64,000 nucleotides of DNA from Acrocarpospora phusangensis (GTDB lineage Bacteria; Actinomycetota; Actinomycetes; Streptosporangiales; Streptosporangiaceae), in NCBI RefSeq assembly GCF_016862995.1, contig NZ_BOOA01000027.1, forward strand, positions 41,393 to 105,392, in the 5' to 3' direction. The notes beneath the pieces were generated by a model. The model had not been told where the DNA came from. It searched no databases and worked only from the letters and a program-made list of their open reading frames with translations. This document shows positions 36,501-45,385 of this stretch, in pieces (position 1 is the stretch's first letter; each line of letters starts with the position of its first letter). A program made the position numbers and the translations under genes.

Positions 36501-37295
36501 TTATTTGGCGTGATCGAGGGCCCATTCGAGGACGTGGTCGGCGATGGCCTCCCAGCCGGGGGCGGCGGGAAGGAGGTGCGGGTAGCCCTCGTAGTGCTTG
36601 AGTTCGGTGATGGTCTTGGACTTGTAGTGCCTGGCGTTGGACTCCTGGACGGCGGGGGGCATGATGTGGTCCTCGCTCGCCGACACGAAGAGCAGGGGTG
36701 CCCGGGCGTCGTTGTGGTAGTCGACGGCGACGGCCTGCTTGCCGGGCTGGAAGTTGGCCAGGACGCTGTCCCACAGGATGCGGCCCGACACCGGGATGGA
36801 GTAGCGCTCGTAGAGGGCGCGGGACTCGTCTTCGGGGAAGGTGTTGGTGAAGGCGTAGCGCCACTGGTCGTACTCGATCGGGACGGCCTTGTGGTGGTTG
36901 GCCGGGCTCTTCAACACGGGGAAGGTCGACTTGACCTGGCTGAACGGGACGACCCGCACGCCCTCGGTAGGGGCCGAGTTGAGGGCGACGCCGGCCGCGC
37001 CGTAGCCGTGGTCGAGAAGGATCTGGGTGAAGGCGCCGCCGGCCGAGTGGCCGATGAGGACGGGCTTCTCGTCCAGGTCACCGATGACCTTCTCGAACTT
37101 CTCGATGATCTGCGGGACGCGCAGGTCGACGATCGGGGTCGGGTCGGCGCGCAGCGCCTCCACCTCGACCTCGAAGCCCGGATATCCCGGGGCCAGTACG
37201 CGGAAGCCCTTGGCCTCGTAGTGCGTGACCCAGTTCTCCCAGGATCGGGGGGTGACCCAGAAGCCGTGGATGAGGACGATCGTGTTGGGTTTCAT
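36501..37295 (-). CDS. alpha/beta hydrolase
   Basis: 264 residues, no leader. HG oxyanion region (VLIHGFWVTPRSWENW), nucleophile elbow GHSAGG with Ser84, acidic SASEDHIMP near 210, and His in the YPHLLP stretch near 245. It resembles actinomycete lipase/esterase-like proteins that start MKPNTIVLIHG. It overlaps the next upstream gene by ATGA. Substrate unknown. Confidence 0.92.
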   Translation of the reverse strand: MKPNTIVLIHGFWVTPRSWENWVTHYEAKGFRVLAPGYPGFEVEVEALRADPTPIVDLRVPQIIEKFEKVIGDLDEKPVLIGHSAGGAFTQILLDHGYGAAGVALNSAPTEGVRVVPFSQVKSTFPVLKSPANHHKAVPIEYDQWRYAFTNTFPEDESRALYERYSIPVSGRILWDSVLANFQPGKQAVAVDYHNDARAPLLFVSASEDHIMPPAVQESNARHYKSKTITELKHYEGYPHLLPAAPGWEAIADHVLEWALDHAK

Positions 37296-37777
37296 GCCAG
37301 TTTGTCTCCGTTGAGGAAGGCGAGCAGGTCGGCGCCGAGCCGCTCCTTGTGGGTGTCGGTGAGGCCGTGCGGAGCGTCGGCGTAGACGATGAGCTCGGCC
37401 CCCTTGATCAGGTCGGCGGAGGCTTGGCCGCCGACCTCAAACGGCACCACCTGGTCGTCGTCCCCGTGAATGACCAGGGCGGGCACGTCGAACCTGGCGA
37501 GGTCGCCGCGGAAGTCGGTGGCGGAGAACGCGGCGACGCACTCGTAGGCGTTGCGGTGCCCGGCGGCCACCGATTGCAGCCAGAACGCGTCCCGGATGCC
37601 CCGAGAGACGTTCACGCCGGGCCGGTTGTGGCCGAAGAACGGCCCGTCGGCGAGATCCTTGTACGCCTCCCAGCTGTCGGAGTTCAGCGGCCATCCGTGG
37701 CTCAGCACGACCGGGCGGCCGGCGCCCCAGTTCTTGTAGAAGATCCGGGTGCCGTCGGTGGTGGTGACGAAGGGCAT
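37292..37777 (-). pseudogene. chloroperoxidase-like alpha/beta hydrolase lacking its nucleophile region
   Basis: 161 residues against about 275 for the family. It starts like a non-haem chloroperoxidase (FVTTTDGTRIFYKNWG, VVLSHGWPLNSDSWE), then jumps directly to the late cap region (AYKDLADGPFFGHNRPG). About 110 residues are missing, including the GHS nucleophile elbow. The tail with VIHGDDDQVVPF and APHGLT keeps the acid and His. The join is in frame and the reading frame is clean, so the short chain may be made but cannot be a normal hydrolase. Confidence 0.75.
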
Positions 37778-37949
37778 GGATCCTCTCAGTCGGTCAGGTC
37801 GCGGGTGGAGCGGGCGCTTCGCCAGCGATGACCGCCGCGGATCCGGTCAGGGCCGTGCGGCGGGGAATCGGTGACATGCCAGGGACGTTACGCGGCGCCG
37901 CCGGCTCGCTCGTGAGTAAAACGACTGCATCGGGGGATCCGCTGACGGC

Positions 37950-40664
37950 TCAGAGCCGGTGTTGCGCGGCCATCCGCTGCAGCTCTCCGCGCGAGGTGAT
38001 GCCGAGCTTGGGGAACATCCGGTACAGGTGGCTGCCGACGGTCCGGTGCGAGATGAACAGGCCCTTGGCGATGTCCCGGTTGGACAACCCCTGCGCGACC
38101 ATGGACGCGATCTGGATCTCCTGAGGCGACAACGTGTCCCAGACGTCGGCCACACGCGAGTCGCTGCGCTCTCCGGCTGCCCGCAGCTCGTTCCTGGCGC
38201 GCTCCGCGAGAGGCCGGGCGCCCAGGCTGTCGAATCCGTCCCGGGCCTGGCGCAGGTAGTCGCGTGACTGGCGGACGCGCCGCCGGCGGCGCAACGTCAT
38301 CCCGTACGTGAAGAGCAGGCGATAGCGCTCGTACGGCCACATCGTCATGTCGATCCGCAGCGCCTCGGCGAACCGTGACTCCGCCTCGTCGTCGGGGGCC
38401 AGTACCGCCCTTGCGAAGCTGAGGTTCATGCGTCCCGTGGGCGAGGTCGTCTCGCGTACCTCCGGACGCAGGTTGGCGACGAGCGAGCGGGCGGCGGCGA
38501 GCTCACCGCATGCCGCGGCGGCTTCGGCCATGCTCGCCAGCGACCACAGGGCGTGTGCCGGGTGGTAGGCGCCGTTGGCCGGATCGTGCAGCTGGGCGAG
38601 ACAGGTGAACGCGTGCTCGTAGTGACCCTGCCCCGATGCGATGGCGGCTCGCGCGACCAGTGTCGCGGCCTCGATGGTGGCGAATCTGCGGGAGTCGGTG
38701 AGATCGGCGCCGGCGATGAGGTTCTCGGCGGTGGCGAAGTCGCCCCGGAACGCCGCCACGGCGGCGTGGGCCACCCGCGAGCTGGCCTCCCAGAACGGCT
38801 GACGGGTCTCGGCGCACAGGCGGGTGCTCTCCTCGGCCGCGGCCACGGAGTGGGACCAGTGCCCTCGGCGCAGCGCCGTCCACGCGAGCAGTGACAGCGT
38901 CCTGCCGAGGGTGTACAGCTGACCTTCCGAACGGAGCCGTTCCGCCGCCTCGGCGAGCAGCCCTTCGGAGAGGTCGAAGGCTCCCGCGCAGGCCGCCGCG
39001 TGGGCGAGGCGGTAGGTGGTGGTCGCGTCCCGGGCCGCGGCCGGTACCTGGGCTATCAGTGCCCGTACCGTGTCGGAGCTGTCGAAAGGTGAGCCGTAGG
39101 CGAGCAGTTCGGCACGTGTCGGGAGGTCGGCGACTGCCAGCCGGTCCGCGGCGGCGATCACCTCCTTGCCGATCGGGCGGCCGGGGAGAAGATTCCAGCA
39201 GCGGAGCGCCGCCGCGCGGATCAGGTCGGTCGCCAGCCGGTCGTCGCCGATCGCTCTGGCCCGCCCGGCGAGGTCGACGAGGGTGGTGATGCGCCGCTCC
39301 CCGCCACCGTCTCCGCTGGCCAGCTCGTTCAACCACTCATATCGGAGGTCGTCGTGCTCGCCGTCCACGAGATCCCGGTAGCGGGTGCGTAACCGTTCTC
39401 CGGACTCCGGCTGGCCGACCGCGTAGGCGAGCGCGGCGGCCTGGTAGGTGCGCTCCCTCTTGTCACGGCCGTCGACGGACAGCTGGGCCGCGCGCTCCAG
39501 GGCCCGTACCGCGTTCGCCGGGGCACCGCGTTTGATCGCCTGCTCGGCGTGCTGTTCCAGGTCGGCCGCCAGCGCGGCGTCCGGTCTCAACGCCGCGGCG
39601 GCCCAGTGCCACACAGATCGTTCCGGCTGGTCGACCAGGACACGTGCCAGCGCGCTGTGGCAGGCCCGCCGCCGGTCGGGTCCGAGGGGTTGCAGGATCG
39701 CGGATCGGATGAGCGGATGCCGGAAGCGTACGGCGGCGCCGTCCACCACGATCAACCCGGCCGACACCGCCGGGTCGAGGGAGGGGGTGTTGCCAGAACC
39801 GGACAGCAGTTCGGCGGCCGCGACGATCTCGGCGACGTCGTCGGAATCGTTGAGCGCCGCCACCTCCAAGATCTTCTTGGTGGTGTCGTCGAACTCACCG
39901 ATGCGGGCCAGGAACGAGTTCTCCAGGCGCGCGGTCAGCGGTAACCGGTCGAATTCCGCGCCGGAGTGCACGTCCAGCGCGCGAGGCAACTCCAGCAAGG
40001 CGAGGGGGTTGCCGCATGCGGCGTCGAGCAGCAGCGACCTCCTACCCGGATCCAGCGCGCCGGCGGCGCCGTCGAGCAGCACGGCCGCGGACTCCACGTC
40101 GAGCGGGGCGATGTCCATGCTCGGAATGGCCGCGTCGAGCAGGAACCCTGGCTCGCTCTCGCGGTGCGTCGCGAGCAGCACGATGCGGTCGGAGGAGATC
40201 CTGCGGGCGACGAAGGCCAACGCCTGCTGACTGGCCGGGTCCATCCACTGCGCGTCGTCCGCCAGCAGGAGTACCGGCCGATCGGCCGCCGCCTCCGCCA
40301 ATAGCTCCAGAGCCGCCATGGCCACCGTGTACGGGTCCGGCGACGCGCCCGCCGTACGGCCGAAGGCGACATCGAGGGCGAGCCGGTAGTGCGGGGTCAG
40401 CCGGTCGGCGTGGCCGAGAATCGGCCGCAGCACCTGGTGCAGCGCGGCGTAGGGCAGTCCGAATTCGGTGATGGAACCGACCGCCCGCACCACACGGAAC
40501 CTTCCGGCGCCTGCCGCGGCGGCCCACTCCAGCAGGGCCGACTTGCCCACGCCGGGCGTACCGCGGAAGACCAGGGCGGCGCCCGCCTCGGCGGCTCCGT
40601 CGAGCAGTGCGCCGATGGCAGCCTGTTCCGGTGCCCGCCCGACCAGTGAAAGATGTTCGCCCAC
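37950..40664 (-). CDS. LuxR-family ATPase regulator (LAL type)
   Basis: 904 residues from GTG 40664, with GGAG upstream. The AAA/NACHT-like ATPase half has Walker A RGTPGVGKSALLEW at about 34-47 and Walker B VLLLADDAQW near 150. A long TPR-like helical middle follows, then a C-terminal LuxR HTH (LSPQEIQIASMVAQGLSNRDIAKGLF, then SHRTVGSHLYRMFPKLGI). LAL regulators activate target operons on an unknown signal. It may control the two alpha/beta hydrolase genes downstream or the divergent DHFR-like gene. Confidence 0.95.
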   Translation of the reverse strand: MGEHLSLVGRAPEQAAIGALLDGAAEAGAALVFRGTPGVGKSALLEWAAAAGAGRFRVVRAVGSITEFGLPYAALHQVLRPILGHADRLTPHYRLALDVAFGRTAGASPDPYTVAMAALELLAEAAADRPVLLLADDAQWMDPASQQALAFVARRISSDRIVLLATHRESEPGFLLDAAIPSMDIAPLDVESAAVLLDGAAGALDPGRRSLLLDAACGNPLALLELPRALDVHSGAEFDRLPLTARLENSFLARIGEFDDTTKKILEVAALNDSDDVAEIVAAAELLSGSGNTPSLDPAVSAGLIVVDGAAVRFRHPLIRSAILQPLGPDRRRACHSALARVLVDQPERSVWHWAAAALRPDAALAADLEQHAEQAIKRGAPANAVRALERAAQLSVDGRDKRERTYQAAALAYAVGQPESGERLRTRYRDLVDGEHDDLRYEWLNELASGDGGGERRITTLVDLAGRARAIGDDRLATDLIRAAALRCWNLLPGRPIGKEVIAAADRLAVADLPTRAELLAYGSPFDSSDTVRALIAQVPAAARDATTTYRLAHAAACAGAFDLSEGLLAEAAERLRSEGQLYTLGRTLSLLAWTALRRGHWSHSVAAAEESTRLCAETRQPFWEASSRVAHAAVAAFRGDFATAENLIAGADLTDSRRFATIEAATLVARAAIASGQGHYEHAFTCLAQLHDPANGAYHPAHALWSLASMAEAAAACGELAAARSLVANLRPEVRETTSPTGRMNLSFARAVLAPDDEAESRFAEALRIDMTMWPYERYRLLFTYGMTLRRRRRVRQSRDYLRQARDGFDSLGARPLAERARNELRAAGERSDSRVADVWDTLSPQEIQIASMVAQGLSNRDIAKGLFISHRTVGSHLYRMFPKLGITSRGELQRMAAQHRL

Positions 40665-40890
40665 GCATAGCTCCGTCGTGCACTTCGATGTCGTGCCCGT
40701 GCGTACTGAGGTTATCTGCAGGAAGATCACATGCCCGGCGTCGGGAGCTGCTTGGCGATCTCCAGCGCGGTGAGAGGCCCGGCGCTGTGAGCTGTGTGAC
40801 GGTGGTGCTCGAGCCCGCCGAGCACGCGCACCGATTAGGTTTCCGCGCCGCGCCCGTCTGTACGTGTGAGATCGACTCACGGGAGGCACG

Positions 40891-41454
40891 ATGCGAAAAC
40901 TGATCTTCGGCATGAACCTGAGCCTGGACGGCTACATCGCCGCGCCCGGCGACGACCTCGGCTGGAGCGTACCGAGCGACGAGCTGTTCCAGTGGTGGTC
41001 CGACCGGGTGGGGGCGAGCGATCTGTCGCTGTACGGGCGCAAGCTGTGGGAGACGATGAGCTCCCACTGGCCGACCGCCGACCAGCAGCCCAACGCTACT
41101 CCGGCGGAGATCGAGTACGCCCGCCGCTGGCGGGACATGCCGAAGGTGGTGTTCTCCTCGACGACCAGCACGGTCGGCTGGAACACCCGCCTGGTCACCG
41201 GCGACGCGGTCACCGAGATCACCCGGCTCAAGGCCGAAGACGGCGGCCCCATGGACATCGTCGGCGCCACACTTGCCGCAGCGGCCATGCGGGCCGGGCT
41301 GATCGACGAGTACGTGCTGGTCACCGCGCCGGTCCTGGTGGGCGGCGGCACGCCGTTCTTCACCGCGCTGGACAGCTGGGTGAACCTGAACCTGGTCGAG
41401 ACGCGGACATTTCCCGGCGGCGTGATGCTGACCCGATACGAGACGAGGCGATGA
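40891..41454 (+). CDS. DHFR-like / RibD C-terminal-family reductase
   Basis: 187 residues. Opens MRKLIFGMNLSLDGYIAAPGD, then YGRKLWETMSSHW and IVGATLAAAAMRAGLIDEYVL, with VLVGGGTPFF, the standard order of the RibD_C stand-alone family. ATG 40891 follows GGGAGG. It is divergent from the LAL regulator. Probably an NADPH-dependent reductase; substrate unknown. Confidence 0.92.
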   Translation: MRKLIFGMNLSLDGYIAAPGDDLGWSVPSDELFQWWSDRVGASDLSLYGRKLWETMSSHWPTADQQPNATPAEIEYARRWRDMPKVVFSSTTSTVGWNTRLVTGDAVTEITRLKAEDGGPMDIVGATLAAAAMRAGLIDEYVLVTAPVLVGGGTPFFTALDSWVNLNLVETRTFPGGVMLTRYETRR

Positions 41455-41629
41455 GCACGGGCCGAATGCTCGGCTCGTAAGGCCAGGTCGGGCGTGCTCA
41501 CCAGGACCCTCGGCGATGAGGGAACCCTTTCTCGGCCCTTCCTTGGGTTCCGAGTGAGCTGTTGACCGACTCGCTGAAGACGAGGACGACGGCGTCGTTG
41601 ATCGTGACGATGTTCTTCGGGCATGAAGA

Positions 41630-41647
41630 TGCCCCGCCGGCGGGGCA
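41630..41647. terminator. palindromic hairpin between convergent genes
   Basis: TGCCCCGCC followed by its mirror GGCGGGGCA, 18 bp and perfectly palindromic, between the DHFR-like gene and the end of the sigma-factor gene. Confidence 0.5.
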
Positions 41648-41663
41648 ACGGGGACTTGTCTGA

Positions 41664-42671
41664 TCACAGCGTCGCGGGCAGGCCCAGCCATGGTTTGTCG
41701 GCGGCGTCGAATCCGGTGAGCTCGGCGACCTTCCCGTCGACGATGTGCAGGACCGCCATGGCGAATAGCCGGTACTCCGGGTCGTCGGGGGTGCGGAGGT
41801 ACAGCACGGCGGCAGGCATGCGGTTGACCGTCGTGGCGACGCAGCGCCAGTCGTCGTGGCCGCGCTGGAAGAGCCCACCGGAGACCCAGCCGTCCACCGC
41901 GTCCTTGGCCCCCATGATCACGGTGCCCGGATCGGGCAGCATCGCGAAGCGCAGGTCTTCGCGCAGCAGGGCCATCAGCCCGTCGAGGTCGTTGCGCTCA
42001 TGGGCGTCCATGTACGACTTCACCACGCCGCGCTCGTCATCCGACAGCTCGTGCGTGGCAGGGCTCCGCCAGTCGAGGCGGCGGTCGGGCAACCGCTCGC
42101 GCATCGTCACGCGCGCCCGCTGCAGTGCGCTGGTCACCGATGCGACGGTCAGCTCGAGGGCGTCGGCGGCCTTCGACGCCGGCCAGCCGAGGACGTCGCG
42201 CAAGATGAACACCGCCCGCTGCCGCGGCGGCAGGTGCTGGACGGCGACGATGAACGCCAGCTCGATCGTCTCCCGCGCCACCACCGATTCCTGCGGGTCC
42301 TCCGGGAGCATCCGGTCCGGGTAGGGCTGCAGGTACTGCACTTCCGAGCCCGCACCCGGCAGCTCGGCAGGTACGGGTGTGCGGTCGTTGCGCTTCTCCA
42401 GGAAGTCGAGGCAGGCGTTCGTCGCGATCCGGTACAGCCAGGTCCGCAGCGCGGCGTGACCCTGGAACGACTCCCGCTTGTTCCACACCCGCAGGAACGT
42501 CTCCTGCGTCATGTCCTGGGCGTCCTCGTAGTTCGCGAGCATCCGATAGCAGTGCACCTGCAGCTCACGCCGATAGCGCTCCGTGATGAGCGCGAACTGT
42601 GCCGCGTCGGTTGAGCGGGCCGCCGCGATGAACGCGGCCTCGTCATCGCCTGGCAGTCTGGCGTCGTTCAT
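41664..42671 (-). CDS. ECF sigma factor with SnoaL-like C-terminal domain
   Basis: 335 residues from ATG 42671 with GGAAGG upstream. Sigma-2 (YRRELQVHCYRMLANYEDAQDM, FLRVWNKRESF) and sigma-4 (RQRAVFILRDVLGWPASKAADAL) are followed by a SnoaL/NTF2-like domain at about 205-335 (YMDAHERNDLDGLMALLREDL). This is the SigX5/TIGR02960-like type, in which the C-terminal domain is thought to regulate activity in place of an anti-sigma factor. Targets unknown. Confidence 0.93.
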   Translation of the reverse strand: MNDARLPGDDEAAFIAAARSTDAAQFALITERYRRELQVHCYRMLANYEDAQDMTQETFLRVWNKRESFQGHAALRTWLYRIATNACLDFLEKRNDRTPVPAELPGAGSEVQYLQPYPDRMLPEDPQESVVARETIELAFIVAVQHLPPRQRAVFILRDVLGWPASKAADALELTVASVTSALQRARVTMRERLPDRRLDWRSPATHELSDDERGVVKSYMDAHERNDLDGLMALLREDLRFAMLPDPGTVIMGAKDAVDGWVSGGLFQRGHDDWRCVATTVNRMPAAVLYLRTPDDPEYRLFAMAVLHIVDGKVAELTGFDAADKPWLGLPATL

Positions 42672-42891
42672 GGTCGTCAATCCTTCCGCAGGTGGCGAGG
42701 GGCCACCAGAACTGACGACGTGGCGGAGGATTTCTGAGCGGTGAAGCCCTTGGCTGATCCCGGCGACATGATTGTGGACCAGGACCTCGCGAACGAACGG
42801 GCAGCCGGAACAGCGTCCCGCGCCAGGATCCATCCCGGCCCGATCCATACGATCAGGAACCCGGCAAGCCGCTGCGGATCAGCGAGATCTC

Positions 42892-42922
42892 GGCGCGCAT
42901 CACCGCGGAGGTGATGCGCGCC
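42892..42922 (-). terminator. hairpin terminator after the BNR-4 gene
   Basis: GGCGCGCATCACC, 5-base loop, GGTGATGCGCGCC: a perfect 13-bp stem, 6 bases after the BNR-4 stop codon on the minus strand. Confidence 0.85.
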
Positions 42923-42928
42923 GAGGGT

Positions 42929-44317
42929 TCAGCCGCCGGTGGTGTTCCAGTTCTGTACCTCGATCTGGCTGCCGCCCCTGCGGGGGGCGTAGATGCTGAG
43001 GACGTTTTGTGATTTCAGTCGTGCGTGGTCGATCAGCGGGTCTGACATGTAGTTTGCGGCGGAGCGGTTCCGGACGGTCCAGTCGGTCCAGCCGGACGCC
43101 TTCGAGGCAGTCGCGATCTGTAGGACGTTGGTGCCGGAGTGGCCGCTGACGACGTACAGGTTGTCGTGAGAGTCGACCGCGATGTCACCGCGGCTCAGTC
43201 CTTCGGTGTAGTTCAGGTACCGCTGTTTCCACTCTTTGGACGCCTTTTCCCGCCAGTAGTGCACGAGTACCACGCTGTTACGGGCGGTGTTGAAGTCGGT
43301 GATGCTCGGTGTGTTGGCGGGCAGATGCGAGGCGAGCACGTGCACGACGCCTGCGGCGTCCACCACCTGGGACTCCTGGTTCATCAGGCCGCGGTTCTGG
43401 CTGTTGGGCCAGACCCGCAGGCCGGTGGCGCTGGAGGCCAACGGGTTGGAGCCGGTGGTGGCTATCACCGTGCCTGCGTTGTTGCGCCAGTTGCGGCCCT
43501 TGTCACTGCTGTAGGCGTAGTAGATGTCGTGGTTGCTGCTGCCGTTGGAGGTCTCGCGTACGGTCCAGGTGGCGTGTAGGAGGCCTCCGCTGTCGTATTC
43601 GATCCCGAACAGGTACGCGTTGTTATCGGACGAGGTGCCGTCGATGAACTCGCCGATGTAGCTCCACGAGCCTGATCGGTACTCGAAGAGGACCTCGTCG
43701 CCGTTGCCACTGACCCCGGTGCGAATGGCCATTTGCAGGGTGCCGTCGGCGGCGGCGAAGAACTGTGGATAGGTCAGTTGTGAGAAGTTCTGGCCGCCGA
43801 GACTGTTCTGTACGGTGCCGAAGCTGCCGGCCGCCCAGTTGGCGCTGCCCGGCGAGGTGGCCAGACCGGTGGCGGACCGGCGGTATTTGAGCCGGTTTGA
43901 GTGCATGTCGAAGGCCAGGTGGATGGAACCGTCCTGGGGTGAGATGCCGATGCAGATGACGTTGTGCGAGTCGGTGGACGTGGTCTGGTAGTCGGTCAGC
44001 CGAACGTTCTGCCAGCTACCGGTGCCTCCCTGGCGGCGGGAGATGTTGGCGTAGCCGCTCTGGTCCCAGAAGGCGGCGTACTGCCAACCGTTGAAGGTGG
44101 TGATTCCGTCCTGTTGGAAGGATTCACCATTCATCAGACCGGAGTAGCTCACTGCCGTCCGTCCGCTGCTGGTCAGCGTGGTCGTGCTGGATTGGCTCAC
44201 CGTAGGGGCCGCGGCGAGGACTGCCGTGGGTCCGATGAAGACAGTGGCTGAGGTTGCCGTCAGCAAGCTCGCCACCTCGGCCGCGATGGTGCGGAGTGAG
44301 GAGGTGAAACGTCTCAT
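42929..44317 (-). CDS. secreted BNR-4-repeat carbohydrate-active protein
   Basis: 462 residues from ATG 44317 with GGGAGG. Signal peptide to about AAA. The mature protein is a beta-propeller of BNR-4 type, with repeated strands such as GLMNGESFQQDGITTFNGWQYAAF, SHNVICIGISPQDGSIHLAFD and LLHATWTVRET, and late motifs NQESQVVDAAGVVHVL. Family members are found among polysaccharide lyases and hydrolases acting on rhamnose- or uronic-acid-containing glycans; the exact activity is not clear from the sequence. It is last in a row of same-strand secreted genes. Confidence 0.82.
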   Translation of the reverse strand: MRRFTSSLRTIAAEVASLLTATSATVFIGPTAVLAAAPTVSQSSTTTLTSSGRTAVSYSGLMNGESFQQDGITTFNGWQYAAFWDQSGYANISRRQGGTGSWQNVRLTDYQTTSTDSHNVICIGISPQDGSIHLAFDMHSNRLKYRRSATGLATSPGSANWAAGSFGTVQNSLGGQNFSQLTYPQFFAAADGTLQMAIRTGVSGNGDEVLFEYRSGSWSYIGEFIDGTSSDNNAYLFGIEYDSGGLLHATWTVRETSNGSSNHDIYYAYSSDKGRNWRNNAGTVIATTGSNPLASSATGLRVWPNSQNRGLMNQESQVVDAAGVVHVLASHLPANTPSITDFNTARNSVVLVHYWREKASKEWKQRYLNYTEGLSRGDIAVDSHDNLYVVSGHSGTNVLQIATASKASGWTDWTVRNRSAANYMSDPLIDHARLKSQNVLSIYAPRRGGSQIEVQNWNTTGG

Positions 44318-44394
44318 CAACAGTGCCTCCCTTGCTTCACGATGTTGGGGGATGAAGGGAAGGTGTTTCAGGAGCGTTACGGTGGAAACGGATG

Positions 44395-45285
44395 TTACTT
44401 CGGAATTGCGGTGCCGTGGCGGCAGCCGGAGCAGCCGACCAAGCTCAGACCGCTCCAGGAGTTGAGGTCGGAGCTGGTCGCGGTCCAGATCCCGCCGTTG
44501 GTGTATTTGTCGATGTACATGCGGTACTGGCCGTTGTCCATGCGGACCAGGGATGGCCCTTCGTAGCCCGAGCTGAACAGGTTGCCCCGGTTGATCCAGC
44601 CGCCGGTGAGCCTGTCCGTGCTGGTCCAGTGCTCGATGTACTTGGTCGTCTCGTTCTTGACGAACGCGTGCCACGTATTGCCCGACTTCACCACATAAAC
44701 ATCGATGTGGTTGGTGCCCAGGCCCCACATCTGCTGCGGTCCGCTCCACGAGGTGAGGTCACCGTTCTGCGCCGTGTAGACGTAGGGGCGGAAGCAGTTG
44801 GAGCAGGTCGTCTGCGCGACGTTCGCGATGATGTTGACGGTGTTGCCCTCGACGTAGAACTCGGGCGCCCACGTGAACCTGGTGTTGCTGATCCCGGAGG
44901 GTACGGTGGCGATGTTGGTCCAGCTCTGCAGATTCGTGCTGCGCGCGACGGCGAAGTAGGTCGAGTTCGTCGTCCAGGACTGCCACGTGTAGGCGATGTA
45001 GTAGGTGCTGCCCCGCTTGATGATGCTCGGGTCGCGGAGCACACCGGTCGGGCCCCGGAAGTTGGTGTCGTACAGAACGCTGTAGCTCGTGCCGCCGTTG
45101 GTGGACTGGTAGATCCACAGCTCCTGGTCGGCCGCCGAGTCACCCTTGAACGTCGCATAGATCAGCGTCGTGGCCGCGGACGCCGGTTGGGCGATGACCA
45201 GATTTCCGAGAAGGGCGGCGAGAATGCCCGTGAGCGCCGCCAGCCAGCGGAAGCGGGGAGAAAGCTGAGCGATGTAGCTTCTCAT
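44395..45285 (-). CDS. secreted GH43 (subfamily-26-like) alpha-L-arabinofuranosidase
   Basis: 296 residues with a leader cut near ASA37. Five-bladed GH43 propeller with catalytic base Asp85 (VLRDPSI), pKa-modulating Asp195 (NHIDVYV) and acid Glu242 (YEGPSL). The sequence closely resembles actinomycete exo-1,5-alpha-L-arabinofuranosidases (GH43_26, e.g. Araf43A of S. avermitilis). It has no binding module. It probably trims arabinan or arabinogalactan side chains outside the cell. Confidence 0.88.
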   Translation of the reverse strand: MRSYIAQLSPRFRWLAALTGILAALLGNLVIAQPASAATTLIYATFKGDSAADQELWIYQSTNGGTSYSVLYDTNFRGPTGVLRDPSIIKRGSTYYIAYTWQSWTTNSTYFAVARSTNLQSWTNIATVPSGISNTRFTWAPEFYVEGNTVNIIANVAQTTCSNCFRPYVYTAQNGDLTSWSGPQQMWGLGTNHIDVYVVKSGNTWHAFVKNETTKYIEHWTSTDRLTGGWINRGNLFSSGYEGPSLVRMDNGQYRMYIDKYTNGGIWTATSSDLNSWSGLSLVGCSGCRHGTAIPK

Positions 45286-45385
45286 ATGCTCTCATTCTGA
45301 ATTCGTAACGGATTTCTAGATGTCTGCGGACGCATTAGGCGACGCACCACCACGCCCGAACGAGAAGATCACGTCGAGACGACCG

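Noticed and set aside
40042..41691. 549-codon open frame across the LAL regulator and DHFR-like gene
   Set aside because: Out of frame with both genes, which have clear domain motifs.
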